Assembly (NCBI RefSeq): GCF_019443325.1
Contig: NZ_CP080383.1
Coordinates: forward strand, 558,001-622,000
DNA: 64,000 nucleotides
Direction of reading: 5' to 3'
From: Cryobacterium sp. PAMC25264
Lineage (GTDB): Bacteria; Actinomycetota; Actinomycetes; Actinomycetales; Microbacteriaceae
A model generated the notes under the pieces. It made no database searches. It saw nothing but the letters and a program-made list of their open reading frames with translations, and was not told the DNA's origin. Shown piece by piece: positions 23,297-32,998 of the stretch (position 1 is its first letter; each line of letters starts with the position of its first letter). Made by a program: the position numbers and the translations under genes.

Positions 23297-24859
23297 ATGC
23301 ATCCGGGTCAGAATGTGCGCCTCGTGCTGCCGCACCAGCTTTTCGAGCAGCACCTCGCCGTGGCCGCCGGTACGGTGTTCGTCCTCATCGAGCATGATCT
23401 GCTCTTTCGCCAGTACCGGTTCCACTCCCACAAGCTGGTGCTGCATCGCGCGTCGATGACTCGGTTCGCCGGTCGCCTGCGCGAGCAGGGGTACGAGGTC
23501 GTCGAATTGCGAAGTGATGCGGCACGTGGCTCCCACGACCAGCTCGCAGAATTCGCGCGCAGCCGAGAGCCGGCACGGGTGACCTGGTTCGACGTGGTCG
23601 ACGACTGGCTCGAGCGGGACCTGCTCGCCGCTCTCGCCGACGGCGGGTACCGGATGCGGCCGGAGGACGTGCTGGAGACCCCGAACTTCCTCACCGACCG
23701 CGCCCAGATCGATGACTGGTTCGCCCACAACGGCTCCCGCATGCAGGACTTCTACGTGTGGCAACGCCGCCGGTTGGACATCCTCGTCGTCGACGGCAAG
23801 CCCGTGGGCGGCAAATGGTCGTTCGACACGGAGAATCGCAAGAAGCTGCCGCGCGGGTACACGCCCCCGACGGTCGGCCGATTCGCGGGCCACCCCGCCC
23901 TCCAGAGGGAGGGCACCTTCGACTTCGACACGCTGTTGGACGATACCGACCGCACCCCGGTGCCGACCGAGATCGAGCGCGCGATCGAGTGGGTCAGCAC
24001 CGAGTTCCCGGATGCTCCGGGCGACCCCCACCTGTTCGCCTGGCCGACGAGCGGCGCCGAGGCCCGGGCGCACCTGCAGGAGTTCGTGCGGGAGCGCCTG
24101 CACGACTTCGGGCCCTACGAGGACGCGATCTCGAGCACGCATCCGTTCATCAATCACGGCCTCCTCACTGCGGCGCTGAACATCGGCCTGCTGGACCCGC
24201 GAGACATCGTGCAGGCGGTGCTCGACGGCGCCGGCCACGACACCCCGCTCGCCTCCGTGGAGGGGTTCGTGCGACAGGTGATCGGCTGGCGCGAGTACCT
24301 GCGCGCCACCTACCGAACCAGTGGGCGGCGGATGCGCACCGCCAACCGGCTTGACCACCAGCGCGCACTCAGCGACGGCTGGTGGGACGCAAACACCGGA
24401 CTGGCACCGGTGGACCTGGTCATCTCCCGCGTTTTGGACACCGGGTATGCGCATCACATCGAACGGCTGATGGTGCTCGGCAACGCGATGGCGCTGCTGC
24501 GGATCCACCCGGACGCGGTCTACGAGTGGTTCATGGAGATGTTCATCGACGCGTACGACTGGGTGATGGTGCCCAATGTCTACGCGATGAGCCAGTTCGC
24601 GGCAGGGGATGCGATCACCACCAAGCCCTACGTGTCGGGCAGCAACTACCTGCGCACGATGTCGGACCTGCCGGCCGGCGAGTGGACGGCGGACTGGGAC
24701 GGTCTGTACTGGACGTTCATCGACGACCACCGGGCGGTGTTCGCGGCCAACCCGCGCACGCGCATGGTCACCTCCCTGCTGGACAACATGGCCCCCGGCA
24801 CCCTGGACGCGCATCGGCGGCGGGCGGCGGTCCTGCTCGACGCCGGGCGCTCCCGCTGA
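23297..24859 (+). CDS. Cryptochrome/photolyase family protein without cysteines
   Basis: This 520-residue protein has the N-terminal photolyase-related Rossmann-like domain (VRLVLPHQLFEQHL) and the C-terminal FAD domain (GFVRQVIGWREYLRA, MSQFAAGDAITTKPYVSGSNYLRTMSD). It follows the plan of the bacterial FeS-type cryptochromes/photolyases (PhrB-like). Those enzymes bind a [4Fe-4S] cluster through four cysteines, one pair just after the MSD segment. This protein has no cysteine at all, so it cannot hold that cluster. It may repair 6-4 photoproducts or act in light sensing. The start is ATG 23297, where a GGGGGG stretch serves as ribosome binding site. Confidence 0.85.
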   Translation: MHPGQNVRLVLPHQLFEQHLAVAAGTVFVLIEHDLLFRQYRFHSHKLVLHRASMTRFAGRLREQGYEVVELRSDAARGSHDQLAEFARSREPARVTWFDVVDDWLERDLLAALADGGYRMRPEDVLETPNFLTDRAQIDDWFAHNGSRMQDFYVWQRRRLDILVVDGKPVGGKWSFDTENRKKLPRGYTPPTVGRFAGHPALQREGTFDFDTLLDDTDRTPVPTEIERAIEWVSTEFPDAPGDPHLFAWPTSGAEARAHLQEFVRERLHDFGPYEDAISSTHPFINHGLLTAALNIGLLDPRDIVQAVLDGAGHDTPLASVEGFVRQVIGWREYLRATYRTSGRRMRTANRLDHQRALSDGWWDANTGLAPVDLVISRVLDTGYAHHIERLMVLGNAMALLRIHPDAVYEWFMEMFIDAYDWVMVPNVYAMSQFAAGDAITTKPYVSGSNYLRTMSDLPAGEWTADWDGLYWTFIDDHRAVFAANPRTRMVTSLLDNMAPGTLDAHRRRAAVLLDAGRSR

Positions 24860-24941
24860 CACGCGGTCCACGTCGTTCGATGCCGCAGACGCGGGGACTA
24901 CCCTGGAGCCGGGTCCCTTCGGGACGCATTGGGGAGAACGC

Positions 24942-25598
24942 ATGCGCAACACAGTCCTGGCACGGAGCCGCACTCTGGGAACCGTCGCCGTCCTGGCGGG
25001 CCTGCTCCTGCTCACCGGATGCGCCGGCACAGCCGCGCAAACACCGGCCGCCAGCCCGACCCCGTCCGCCACCCCGGCGCCAGCCACGAGCACCCCCACT
25101 CCGACCCCCACGCCCACGCCGACGGCGCTGAGCCTGGACGATCCGACCACCTGGGTCATCGGGTTCACCGGCATCGGGCCGCTGAGCGTCGGCGACAACA
25201 TCGACGATGCCGCCGCGTCGATGACCGCCTTCACCAGCACCGTCTACGACGGCTGCCCCGCGGTGGTCGCCTACGGCCGCACCGGATTCCCCACGGTCTT
25301 GATCCCGGACCGGCTCGGCACCGGCGTCGTGGAACAGCTGGTGCTGCAGGGCGGCGCGGACTTCACGACTCTGGCCGGCGCCTCTCCGCACACCGACGCG
25401 GGCATCGGCATCGGCTCCACGCTCGACGACCTCATGACGGCCTACCCTGCGGTCACCTTCCAGGATGACCCGTTCACGGCGCACTACGCGCTGCCCGACG
25501 ACACCGGCAACTGGATCAACTTCGTGCTGTCCGACGACGTTGTCAAGGACATCATCGTGCGGGCGAGCCCGGTCGTGGCCAAGGAATACTGCGGCTAG
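24942..25598 (+). CDS. Secreted lipoprotein of unknown function
   Basis: This 218-residue protein has a lipoprotein signal (LLLLTGC, lipidated Cys27) and a Pro/Thr/Ala-rich linker (residues 33-60). The remaining domain of about 155 residues (ISVGDNIDDAAASM-like start, then IGSTLDDLMTAYPAV) resembles surface domains that are widespread in Microbacteriaceae but uncharacterised. It has two cysteines (DGCPAV and the C-terminal EYCG) that could form a disulfide. Confidence 0.75.
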   Translation: MRNTVLARSRTLGTVAVLAGLLLLTGCAGTAAQTPAASPTPSATPAPATSTPTPTPTPTPTALSLDDPTTWVIGFTGIGPLSVGDNIDDAAASMTAFTSTVYDGCPAVVAYGRTGFPTVLIPDRLGTGVVEQLVLQGGADFTTLAGASPHTDAGIGIGSTLDDLMTAYPAVTFQDDPFTAHYALPDDTGNWINFVLSDDVVKDIIVRASPVVAKEYCG

Positions 25599-25736
25599 AT
25601 CGCACGCAAGTTCGGCCCTCCAGGAGCACTGTGTCAGATCGATGTCCACGATGCATTGCTGTGGAGTTCCGCGTCAACGTCTAGGCTCGATGTCCGTGCG
25701 GTAGCTGTCGCAGACCAACCATCGAAGGAGATCATC

Positions 25737-26411
25737 GTGCCTGTCATCGCCATTATCGGAGCCGGACCTGGACTCGGCGCAGCCGTTGCGCGACGCTTCG
25801 GGCGCGAGGGGTTCTCGATAGCGCTGATCTCCAGGAATCAGTCGAAGCTCGACGTTATGGCTGCCGAGCTCACGGCTGCCGGTTTCATCGCGAGCGGCTA
25901 TGCCGCGGATGTGCTCGCGCCGACGTCGATGGAAGCCGCCCTCGAGCGTGCGGAAGCAGACCTCGGCCCCATCTCCGCGCTTCAATACAGCCCGCTCCCC
26001 TCGCGGGACTACCTCAAGCCTGTGTTGGAGATGACTCCCGAGCTGGCTTTGGAGGCACTGCGGTTCTCAGCCCTCGGACTCATGCACGCGGTGCGTGTGG
26101 TGCTGCCCTCGATGAGGCGCGCCGGTGACGGCAGTGTCATCTTGATCAACGGTGGTACCTCGGTGAAGGCTCGTGCTGGCTTCGCCGGCACCTCGGTCGC
26201 CTTTCCTGCCGAGAGCGCCTACGGGGAGATGCTCCACGACGCCCTCGAGAGTGAGAACATCCGGGTGAGCCAACTCGTCATCCCCGGCGCAATCCCTCAG
26301 CTTGACCTCGCCCATGGCATCGACAGCGTCGCGGATCGGATTTGGGACCTCCACACTGTTGCCGGTCCGTTCCGCACCATGCTCATCCCACTCGAGGACG
26401 GCCGGGAGTAG
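25737..26411 (+). CDS. SDR-family oxidoreductase-like protein
   Basis: This 224-residue Rossmann-fold protein starts at GTG 25737 with AAGGAG 7 bases upstream. The nucleotide-binding glycine motif is IIGAGPGLGAAVARRF. The expected active-site region reads INGGTSVKARAGF ... ESAYGEMLHDAL. The Tyr is present but the Lys four residues later is Leu, so the classical YxxxK pair is incomplete. It may be a divergent enzyme or a non-catalytic member. Confidence 0.8.
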   Translation: MPVIAIIGAGPGLGAAVARRFGREGFSIALISRNQSKLDVMAAELTAAGFIASGYAADVLAPTSMEAALERAEADLGPISALQYSPLPSRDYLKPVLEMTPELALEALRFSALGLMHAVRVVLPSMRRAGDGSVILINGGTSVKARAGFAGTSVAFPAESAYGEMLHDALESENIRVSQLVIPGAIPQLDLAHGIDSVADRIWDLHTVAGPFRTMLIPLEDGRE

Positions 26412-26430
26412 TCGGGCGCATCCGCCCGAC
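26411..26430. terminator. Bidirectional hairpin between convergent genes
   Basis: GTCGGGCG-catc-CGCCCGAC forms a tight 8-bp hairpin right after the SDR stop and 13 bp before the end of the convergent gene. Confidence 0.55.
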
Positions 26431-26442
26431 GAGGGCCGGAAG

Positions 26443-27588
26443 TCAGCCCGAGGCCGGCACGGAGGCCGCCTCGAGCGCGCTCAGCTCGGCACCCCGGGCT
26501 TCGACAGCCGCCCGCTCGCCCTGCGCGGCGCTGACGGATGCGTCCAGTTCCGCCTGCCGGCCGGCCAGCTCGGACTCCGCCGCGGTGATCTCGGTGGTCC
26601 TGCGCAAGAGAAAGTCTCCCCACGCTTCGTCTCCCGGAGTGCCGTCGGCGTCCACCACGACCAGCCGGGACTGGTCCTCGGCCCTCAACGCGTTGTACTC
26701 GCTCACCTGATCGTTGTGCCGGGTGAGCTCGGCCTCCAGCTGCGCCCGATCGGCCTGCGCCTGCGCGGCCGCGTCGGCGTTGGCCTGCTCGTGCCCCACG
26801 AGGGCATCCGCCTGGGCCTGATAGTCGGCCCACAGCCCGGTCCACAGGGAGTCCAGGGCGCCGTCGATCGCCACGAGAGCCTGCCGGTCGGTGAAGTAGG
26901 GCGCATAGAAGGCCTCCAACGCCGGATCGCCCGCATCCGCAATCTCGGTGCCGAGATAGGCGAACTGCTCGGTCGACCGGTTCTCGCTGACCGTGCCGAC
27001 CGACGAGGCCAGGCTGGTCTGCACCGGGTCGTCGGCGGGAACCGACGCCCAGCGTGCCTCCAGCAACGGATCGAGCCGGTCCCGCTCGTCGGGATCGAGC
27101 CGGGCGTATGCGGCGTGCAGAAACTCGTGGGCGGCCGTGACGACGACCTGATCGGCGAGGCGTTCGTCGCCGGGGCGGAAGATCGCCACCCGGCCGGATT
27201 CGCCGCCCATCCCGTAGTAGCAGCCGACGACCGCCCAGCGACCGTCTTCGGAGCTTTCGGAGGTGCTGCCACAGGCCTCGCGAAAATCGGCGCTGTCCAG
27301 CAACTCGGGCCGCGTATCGGTGAAGATGGCCTCACCCTCGTCGGTGAGCCCGATCCGGTCGCTCACCTGCTCCATCTCTACCGACAGCCTCGTTGCAGCC
27401 GGGTCCCATGGCGGTCCGGCGGGCAGGATAGTCAGGGCGAGCAACCCGGCGGCCGCCAGCGTCGGTACGAGGATGATCCAGGTCACGGCCGAGCGCCGCG
27501 CCAGAACACCGGTGCGGGGCGGGCGCGGTTCGCCGTGCTCGGATTCGAAGAGCGTCACCGGCGAAGTATGACACGAGCGGGAGCCCAC
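26443..27588 (-). CDS. Membrane-anchored HEFLH protein with coiled coil
   Basis: This protein of up to 381 residues has one transmembrane helix (TWIILVPTLAAAGLLALTILPAG, about residues 36-58). An outside domain contains TAAHEFLHAAYARLDPDE, which fits an HExxH zinc site, and a long Ala/Glu/Gln-rich coiled coil follows (about residues 250-370). I know no named family. A metalloprotease-like role at the cell surface is inferred from the motif. The GTG at 27558 is an alternative start, as CATACT lies exactly 6 bases before it, which would give a leaderless mRNA. Confidence 0.7.
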   Translation of the reverse strand: MGSRSCHTSPVTLFESEHGEPRPPRTGVLARRSAVTWIILVPTLAAAGLLALTILPAGPPWDPAATRLSVEMEQVSDRIGLTDEGEAIFTDTRPELLDSADFREACGSTSESSEDGRWAVVGCYYGMGGESGRVAIFRPGDERLADQVVVTAAHEFLHAAYARLDPDERDRLDPLLEARWASVPADDPVQTSLASSVGTVSENRSTEQFAYLGTEIADAGDPALEAFYAPYFTDRQALVAIDGALDSLWTGLWADYQAQADALVGHEQANADAAAQAQADRAQLEAELTRHNDQVSEYNALRAEDQSRLVVVDADGTPGDEAWGDFLLRRTTEITAAESELAGRQAELDASVSAAQGERAAVEARGAELSALEAASVPASG

Positions 27589-27616
27589 CGCGTGGCGACT
27601 GTGGGCGAACTCGGGT

Positions 27617-28627
27617 CTACCGCAGGCTCGGGTCGAGCTCGGGCTCGACGGCGTCGATCTGCAGTGCTCCGTCGCCGGTGGAGAGGGTCCACGCGGCGCC
27701 GATGTACTCGATCGCCGTCAGGTCGCCAGAGGCGAAGCCCACGTTGAAGCCGCCGGCCAGCACGAGTCCTTCATCGTCCGCACCGTCGAACAGGGTGGGC
27801 GTGCTCGCTCGCAGGCTGTCCTCGCTCAGGGTCGTGGTCCCGCGCTCGTCACGGATGGCCGCTGCCACGATGGCCGCATCGGTGGCGGCGAAGTCGACGG
27901 TGACGGTGGTGCGTACCAGGAGCAGGGGAGTCTGCTGGTCCACACTCAGGGTGGCGAAGATCTTGTCAACGCCGACGGCCGTGGTGGTGGCACGCGGACC
28001 GCCGTCCCGGGTGAGCGGCGACGGCAGACTCTGAGAGACGATGACACCGGCATCCCTGAGCCCGTAGCTGGCCACATGGGGCGCAAGGGCGGCATGGGCT
28101 GCAGGCGTGAACCACGGCGACGCGGCCTCGAACCAGGTGGCGTCGGCGGTCGTGGAGTCGTCCAGGAGCGCCGAATCCAGACCTGCTTCCGTCACGTAGA
28201 CGAGCGCCGCCCGCTGTGCGGCCTCGGCTTCCTCGATGGTGAAGCCGTACGTTGCCAACGAGTCGAGATCGACGACCGCCGGGTCGAACCGGGCGCGGGC
28301 TGACGCCGGATCGAGTGTCGTGTGGCAGTAGCTGCCCGCGTCATCCTCGACCTGTTCCTTGGCGATGACGTCACCCCAGGGCCCCTGTCCGTCGGACTCC
28401 GGGCAGGCGCCGACGGCGGTGGGTGCCGGTGTGGCCGGGGACGGGGCGGCGCTGGACGGGGCCTCCGCGGCAGGCGCCGCACCGGCGCAGCCGGTGAGGA
28501 CCAGGACCGCCGAGACGAGGAGAGAGCCCGCGGGCCCTCGGTAGTGAGCGCGAGGGGCAGCCACGCCCACCACACCCGGATTCTGCTTGTATGCGGTGTC
28601 CCCGGTCAGCCGGCGAAAGGTCTCCAT
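27617..28627 (-). CDS. Lipoprotein of unknown function (336 aa)
   Basis: I chose ATG 28627, preceded by GGGGGA. The lipobox VLVLTGC lies at about residue 47, later than usual because of a basic N-terminal extension (FRRLTGDTAYKQNPGVV...). A Pro/Ala/Ser linker follows, then a globular domain of about 260 residues with a CPESDG and a YCHTTL cysteine pair. It resembles uncharacterised actinobacterial lipoproteins. Confidence 0.7.
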   Translation of the reverse strand: METFRRLTGDTAYKQNPGVVGVAAPRAHYRGPAGSLLVSAVLVLTGCAGAAPAAEAPSSAAPSPATPAPTAVGACPESDGQGPWGDVIAKEQVEDDAGSYCHTTLDPASARARFDPAVVDLDSLATYGFTIEEAEAAQRAALVYVTEAGLDSALLDDSTTADATWFEAASPWFTPAAHAALAPHVASYGLRDAGVIVSQSLPSPLTRDGGPRATTTAVGVDKIFATLSVDQQTPLLLVRTTVTVDFAATDAAIVAAAIRDERGTTTLSEDSLRASTPTLFDGADDEGLVLAGGFNVGFASGDLTAIEYIGAAWTLSTGDGALQIDAVEPELDPSLR

Positions 28628-28678
28628 CAGTGTTCCCCCATGCGCCGAGCCTAACAATGGGGTGCGCAGAACGGGCGG

Positions 28679-28966
28679 TCAACCGGCCAGCTGGTTCTCC
28701 CAATCCGCGCGTACGCGGCCGGCCGGACCCGGCACGGGTTGGGTGGCCGGATGGCTCTGCGGGTCGGCGAGCCGGGGCCCGGTCACGAACGCGTTCACGG
28801 TGTAGTTCCAGAACCAGTCCTCGCCGGCTTCAAAGCTCAGGATCACCGGGTGTCCCGCCGCCGCCGCATGTGCCGTCACGTGCCGGTTGAGGGAGTCGTC
28901 GCAGCACCTCACATGCCCGCAGGCCGCGCACCGGCGCAGGTGCAGCCACCAATACGCGTGGTCCAC
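28679..28966 (-). pseudogene. UBP-type zinc finger protein, 5' end disrupted
   Basis: The frame encodes LRRCAACGHVRCCDDSLNRHVTAH and GHPVILSFEAGEDWFWNY, the core of the UBP-type zinc finger proteins of actinobacteria. The usual first metal pair and start (MCxHL...CxxC) are missing. Their place is taken by a palindromic intergenic repeat at 28971-29036. No ATG, GTG or TTG lies in frame between the LysR stop and a GTG at 28966, which would give 95 residues lacking the first zinc ligands. It is probably a damaged gene, or one now starting at that GTG. Confidence 0.55.
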
Positions 28967-28970
28967 GCCT

Positions 28971-29036
28971 GACTGGTGCCGGACCGGACAATTGGGCCCG
29001 GTACGCCGGGCCCATTTGTCCGCTTCGGGACCAGTC
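28971..29036. repeat. Palindromic intergenic repeat, family B copy 1
   Basis: The inner arms CGGACAATTGGGCCCGG (28985-29001) and CCGGGCCCATTTGTCCG (29006-29022) pair at 16 of 17 positions around TACG. The outer arms GACTGGTGCC and GGGACCAGTC pair as well. The same architecture recurs at 44124-44185 and 47851-47912. Confidence 0.75.
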
Positions 29037-29063
29037 GCGGGTGGGAGCAGGTGCGGGGGCCGG

Positions 29064-29942
29064 CTACTCGCCCGAGAGGGCGAGGTTGACGAAGGCCCGC
29101 ACGGCGGCGGAGGCCCGGCGTTTGCGTGACGCGGCGAGATACACCGTGAAGTCGGGCACATGAGCCACGGGGATGCGGCGCACATTGAGGGCGTCGTGCG
29201 CCGCGAACTCGGGCAGCAGGGCGACGCCGAGGCCATTGGTGACGTACTCGGCCGCGGTGCCGATGTCGGAGACCTCGATCATCACCCGGCGTTCCACCCC
29301 GGCGGCGGCGAACGCGTCATCCACGATCTGCCGGCTCGTATAACCCGGCGGCAGATCGATGAACTCCTCCCCGTCCAGGGTGGCGAGGTCCACGGTGGGC
29401 GAGGCCGCCAGCGGATGCCCGGCCGGAACCACGAGCACCATCGGCGAGGAGGCGATCGGCACAGCCGAGAGGGTGGCGGGCACAGGGCCGCTGAGCGCCA
29501 GGAAGGCCAGGTCCAGCTCCCCGCTGGCGAGCTCCTCGACGAGGTCGGCCGACCCGCGCCGGGCCGCGCGCAGCCGCACACCCACTCCGGGGTGACCGCT
29601 GCGGTAGAGCCCGAGCAACCGCGGCACGTTCACGAGCGTGACCGAGGTCATCAGGCCGATCACGATGGAGCCCGTGATGGCGTGGGTGGACTGTTGGGCC
29701 ACATCCCGCACCGCGTTCACGGCATCGAGGGCTTCGCGCACCTTCGGCAGGAGCAACTCACCGGTGGAGGTGAGCCGGATCTGCCGTCGGCTGCGGTCGA
29801 ACAGCTCGACCCCGAGCTCGCTCTCGAGGGACCGTACCCCGGCCGACACCGCGGATTGCGCGATCGTGAGCCGCTCGGCCGCCCGGGTGAAGTTGAGCTC
29901 GCCGGCGACGGCGCTGAAGAATTCGAGCTGCCTGAGATCCAT
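29064..29942 (-). CDS. LysR-family regulator, probable activator of alsSD
   Basis: This 292-residue LysR-type regulator has an N-terminal helix-turn-helix ([22 protein letters not shown]...) and a substrate-binding domain. It is divergent from alsS with a 114-bp gap. The arrangement matches alsR-alsSD of Firmicutes, in which AlsR activates acetoin formation in response to acetate. The gap contains GATC-type dyads (for example GATC-tcattcaca-GATC near 29950) that could be its binding sites. Confidence 0.88.
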   Translation of the reverse strand: MDLRQLEFFSAVAGELNFTRAAERLTIAQSAVSAGVRSLESELGVELFDRSRRQIRLTSTGELLLPKVREALDAVNAVRDVAQQSTHAITGSIVIGLMTSVTLVNVPRLLGLYRSGHPGVGVRLRAARRGSADLVEELASGELDLAFLALSGPVPATLSAVPIASSPMVLVVPAGHPLAASPTVDLATLDGEEFIDLPPGYTSRQIVDDAFAAAGVERRVMIEVSDIGTAAEYVTNGLGVALLPEFAAHDALNVRRIPVAHVPDFTVYLAASRKRRASAAVRAFVNLALSGE

Positions 29943-30056
29943 GCGTCAATGATCTCATTCACAGATCGTTGTCATCGACTATTGGCGTTGTTTGCAATCG
30001 ATCACGGCGGGATCATTGAGGGAGACGCCGGTTCGACCCGTCGTCGGAAGGACATC

Positions 30057-31820
30057 ATGGCGCACACCAGCACCGCCCAGACCACCACCGTCGAGCCCGT
30101 CTCCCCGGCGACCAGCGCAGCGGAGCCGGCCACCGCCTTCGGACTCGGCGCCCTCGGCTCGCCCCGCCGCTCGGCCGACCGGGTCGTCGAGTGCCTCGAG
30201 GCCTACGGCGTCAAGTGGATCTTCGGGGTGCCCGGCGCCAAGATCGACCCCGTCTACGACGCCCTGCTCGACGGCGGCCCGCAGATGATCGTGGTGCGTC
30301 ACGAACAGAACGCCGCGTTCATGGCCGCCGCCGTCGGCCGCCTCACCGGCGAACCCGGCGTGGTGCTCGTCACCAGCGGGCCCGGCACCGCCAACCTCGC
30401 CACCGGGCTGCTCACCGCCACCACCGAGGGGGACCCGATGGTCGCCATCTGCGGCGCCGTCTCGCGCGGCGACCGACTCAAGCGCACCCACCAGTCGATG
30501 GACGCCGTCGGTATGCTCTCCGCCGTCGCCAAGTCTGCCGGCGAGGTCAGCGTCGCCGACAACGTGCCGGAGGCCATCGCCAACGCCTTCCGCCAGGCGG
30601 TACAGGAGCCCAAGGGCGCCGCCGCCGTGGTGCTGCCGTACGACGTGCTCACCGACTCGACCACGGTGTCGATGACCACCCCGCACTGGGTGCCGCAGCT
30701 CGGCGCCGCCCCGGCCGCGAGCATCCGCGAGGCCGCCGAGCTTCTCCGCACCGCCCAGTTCCCGGTGATCCTCGCCGGCGCCCGGTCCGGCTCCGACCGG
30801 GCCGTTGCTGCCCTGCACCGGCTGCTCGGCGCCGCCAAGCTCCCGGTGGTCGAGACGTTCCAGGCCGCGGGTGTCATCTCCCACGACCTCGAGGAGCACT
30901 ACCTCGGCCGGGTCGGACTGTTCCGCAACCAGCCCGGCGATGTGCTGCTGCACAAGGCCGACCTGATCCTGGCCATCGGCTACGACTTCGTCGAATACGA
31001 GCCGTCCAAGTGGAACAGGGACCACCTGCGCCGCATCATCCACCTCGACGAGCTGTCGGCAGACCTGGACGACTACTACCGCCCCACCGTCGAGCTGCGC
31101 GGCGACGTGGCCGAGACGATGGATGCGCTCGCTCGCGAGATCGACGGCCTGACCCTGTCGGCATCCGCGTCGGCCGTGGTCGCCACCGAGCGTGCGCGTC
31201 TGGCCGAAGCCGACCAGCCGATTCACCGCGACGACGAGTCCGAGGGGGTGCACCCGGCCGAACTGACCCTGGCGATGCGTGCCCTGCTGCCCGACGACAC
31301 CACCGTGCTCTGCGATGTGGGCTCGCACTACATCTACATGGCCCGGCACTTCCGCACCTACCACCCGCGCACTCTGCTGTTCTCCAACGGCCAGCAGACC
31401 CTCGGGGTCGCCCTGCCCTGGGCGATCGCGGCAACCCTGGTGCGCCCCGGCACCCCGGTGGTCTCGGTGTCCGGCGACGGCGGGTTCCTCTACTCCGCGA
31501 TGGAGCTGGAGACCGCCGTGCGGCTCGGCTCCACGTTCACCCACATCATCTTCAACGACGGCACCTACGACATGGTCGCGTTTCAGCAGCAGGGCAAGTA
31601 CGGCCGTACCTCCGGTGTGCAACTGGGCGACTACGACGCCGTGCAGTACGCCGAGTCATTCGGAGCACACGGCTACCGGGTCACTCACCTCGATGACTTC
31701 GCCAAGGTGCTTGAGCAGGCCATGAACGACGACGGCCCGAGCATCATCGACGTGCGGGTGGACTACCGCAATAACCGCGACGAACTCATGGCCGACCTGG
31801 AAAGCGATGTGCTCCTGTGA
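30057..31820 (+). CDS. alsS: Acetolactate synthase, catabolic type
   Basis: This 587-residue thiamine-diphosphate enzyme condenses two pyruvate to 2-acetolactate. The N-terminal domain has the activating Glu in [12 protein letters not shown], the middle domain is [13 protein letters not shown]..., and the C-terminal cofactor motif is [17 protein letters not shown] ... NDGTYDM. It lacks the FAD-related features and the regulatory subunit gene of biosynthetic IlvB. A 45-residue Thr/Ala-rich N-terminal extension precedes the catalytic core. ATG 30057 follows GGAAGGA. Its stop overlaps the alsD start, so the two are co-translated. Confidence 0.93.
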   Translation: MAHTSTAQTTTVEPVSPATSAAEPATAFGLGALGSPRRSADRVVECLEAYGVKWIFGVPGAKIDPVYDALLDGGPQMIVVRHEQNAAFMAAAVGRLTGEPGVVLVTSGPGTANLATGLLTATTEGDPMVAICGAVSRGDRLKRTHQSMDAVGMLSAVAKSAGEVSVADNVPEAIANAFRQAVQEPKGAAAVVLPYDVLTDSTTVSMTTPHWVPQLGAAPAASIREAAELLRTAQFPVILAGARSGSDRAVAALHRLLGAAKLPVVETFQAAGVISHDLEEHYLGRVGLFRNQPGDVLLHKADLILAIGYDFVEYEPSKWNRDHLRRIIHLDELSADLDDYYRPTVELRGDVAETMDALAREIDGLTLSASASAVVATERARLAEADQPIHRDDESEGVHPAELTLAMRALLPDDTTVLCDVGSHYIYMARHFRTYHPRTLLFSNGQQTLGVALPWAIAATLVRPGTPVVSVSGDGGFLYSAMELETAVRLGSTFTHIIFNDGTYDMVAFQQQGKYGRTSGVQLGDYDAVQYAESFGAHGYRVTHLDDFAKVLEQAMNDDGPSIIDVRVDYRNNRDELMADLESDVLL

Positions 31821-32563
31821 GCACCATCCCCGCGCCCGCATTCACGGTGACCCGGCATGAGATCTTCCAGACCAGCCTGATGAGCGCGCTGCTCGACGGC
31901 GTCTACGAGGGCGAGATGACGGTGCGCGACCTGCTCGGCCACGGCAGCTTCGGCATCGGCACCTTCAACGGCCTCGACGGCGAGATGCTCATCGTCGACG
32001 GCAAGTGCTACCAGCTGCGCGCCGACGGCGGGGTGACCAAGGCCGACCTCGGCGCGTACACGCCGTACGCCGTCGTGACGAACTTCGTGCCGCACATCGA
32101 GAGCGCCCTGCCCGACAACGTGGTGCGCTCGGAGGCCTCGGCCTTCATCGACCACATGACGGCCTCCGAGAACTACATGTATGCGCTGCGCATCGACGGC
32201 GATTTCGAGTGGATCCGGATGCGCACCGTGGTCAAGCAGCAGAAGCCGTACCGGCCGATGGTGGAGGCCACCGACGAGGACGCCATCGTCGAGCTCCACG
32301 ACGTCTCCGGTTCTTTGGTGGGCTTCCGCACCCCGCTGTACGAGCAGGGCATCGGCGTGCCCGGCTGCCACACGCACTTCATCACCGACGACCGCACCGG
32401 CGGCGGCCACGTGCTCGACTTCAAGCTCAAGTCGGGCAGCGCGGCGCTCTGCCTCGGCACCGACCTGCGCCTGCAGCTGCCGCTGACGGACGCATTCCGT
32501 GACGCCAATCTGTCGCCCGACGACCTGGCCCGGCAGCTGGCGAAGACGGAGCAGCACGCCTGA
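31817..32563 (+). CDS. alsD: Acetolactate decarboxylase
   Basis: This 248-residue enzyme converts 2-acetolactate to acetoin. It has the characteristic [20 protein letters not shown] region, the zinc ligands in [18 protein letters not shown] and the conserved Glu. It starts at a GTG overlapping the alsS stop. With alsS it diverts pyruvate to acetoin, which limits acidification. Confidence 0.95.
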   Translation: MSTIPAPAFTVTRHEIFQTSLMSALLDGVYEGEMTVRDLLGHGSFGIGTFNGLDGEMLIVDGKCYQLRADGGVTKADLGAYTPYAVVTNFVPHIESALPDNVVRSEASAFIDHMTASENYMYALRIDGDFEWIRMRTVVKQQKPYRPMVEATDEDAIVELHDVSGSLVGFRTPLYEQGIGVPGCHTHFITDDRTGGGHVLDFKLKSGSAALCLGTDLRLQLPLTDAFRDANLSPDDLARQLAKTEQHA

Positions 32564-32610
32564 CCCTGCGCGCCTGACCCTGCTCGACTGATCTTGCACG
32601 ACTGACCGAA

Positions 32611-32656
32611 CGCTCGCCGCCCGCCGGGGCCGCTCCAGAGGCCCCGGCGCGCGAGC
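32611..32656. terminator. Bidirectional terminator between alsD and tRNA-Cys
   Basis: GCCGGGGCC (32623-32631) pairs with GGCCCCGGC (32640-32648), and CGCTCGC/GCGAGCG extends the stem. It separates alsD on the plus strand from the tRNA on the minus strand. Confidence 0.65.
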
Positions 32657-32657
32657 G

Positions 32658-32728
32658 ACGCGGTGGCGGGAATCGAACCCGCGTACACAGCTTTGCAGGC
32701 TGCTCCCTCGCCTCTCGGGCACACCGCG
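32658..32728 (-). tRNA. tRNA-Cys (anticodon GCA)
   Basis: Read on the minus strand, the acceptor arms CGCGGTG and CACCGCG pair, and the anticodon stem GCAGC/GCTGT encloses the loop CTGCAAA with anticodon GCA. The T arm is GCGGG-TTCGATT-CCCGC. The CCA end is not encoded. Confidence 0.95.
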
Positions 32729-32998
32729 ATGGGATGGATCACACGACCTGATCGGCTCGTGTTGAGAGCCAGTCTGACAACCCGTCGATCGGTCGACGGG
32801 TATGTGACGAAGGAAGACGAGATCGCGCCCGGCGTCCCGTGCCGAGGGCGAAAAGCACGCCAGGTGGCTTTGTTGCGCTTCCTAACACTTCGCGACGCCG
32901 CGTGACCTGAGAGATGTTCGGCACCGGCCGAGGGTCCCTATATTCGGACCCACCCCGTGCCCAATAGTCACAGCCGTCACCGAGGAGTTCCGTCGTTC

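Noticed and set aside
25655..25690. Short copy of the ychF end (GTGGAGTTCCGC-TCAACGT-TAG) before the SDR gene
   Set aside because: About 22 of 24 bases match the last codons of ychF at 20703-20726, but nothing upstream is similar. It may be a recombination trace or chance; too short to call a pseudogene.
32564..32610. Degenerate 14-bp repeat CTGACCCTGC-type after alsD
   Set aside because: About three imperfect units; too short and degenerate to assign a function.
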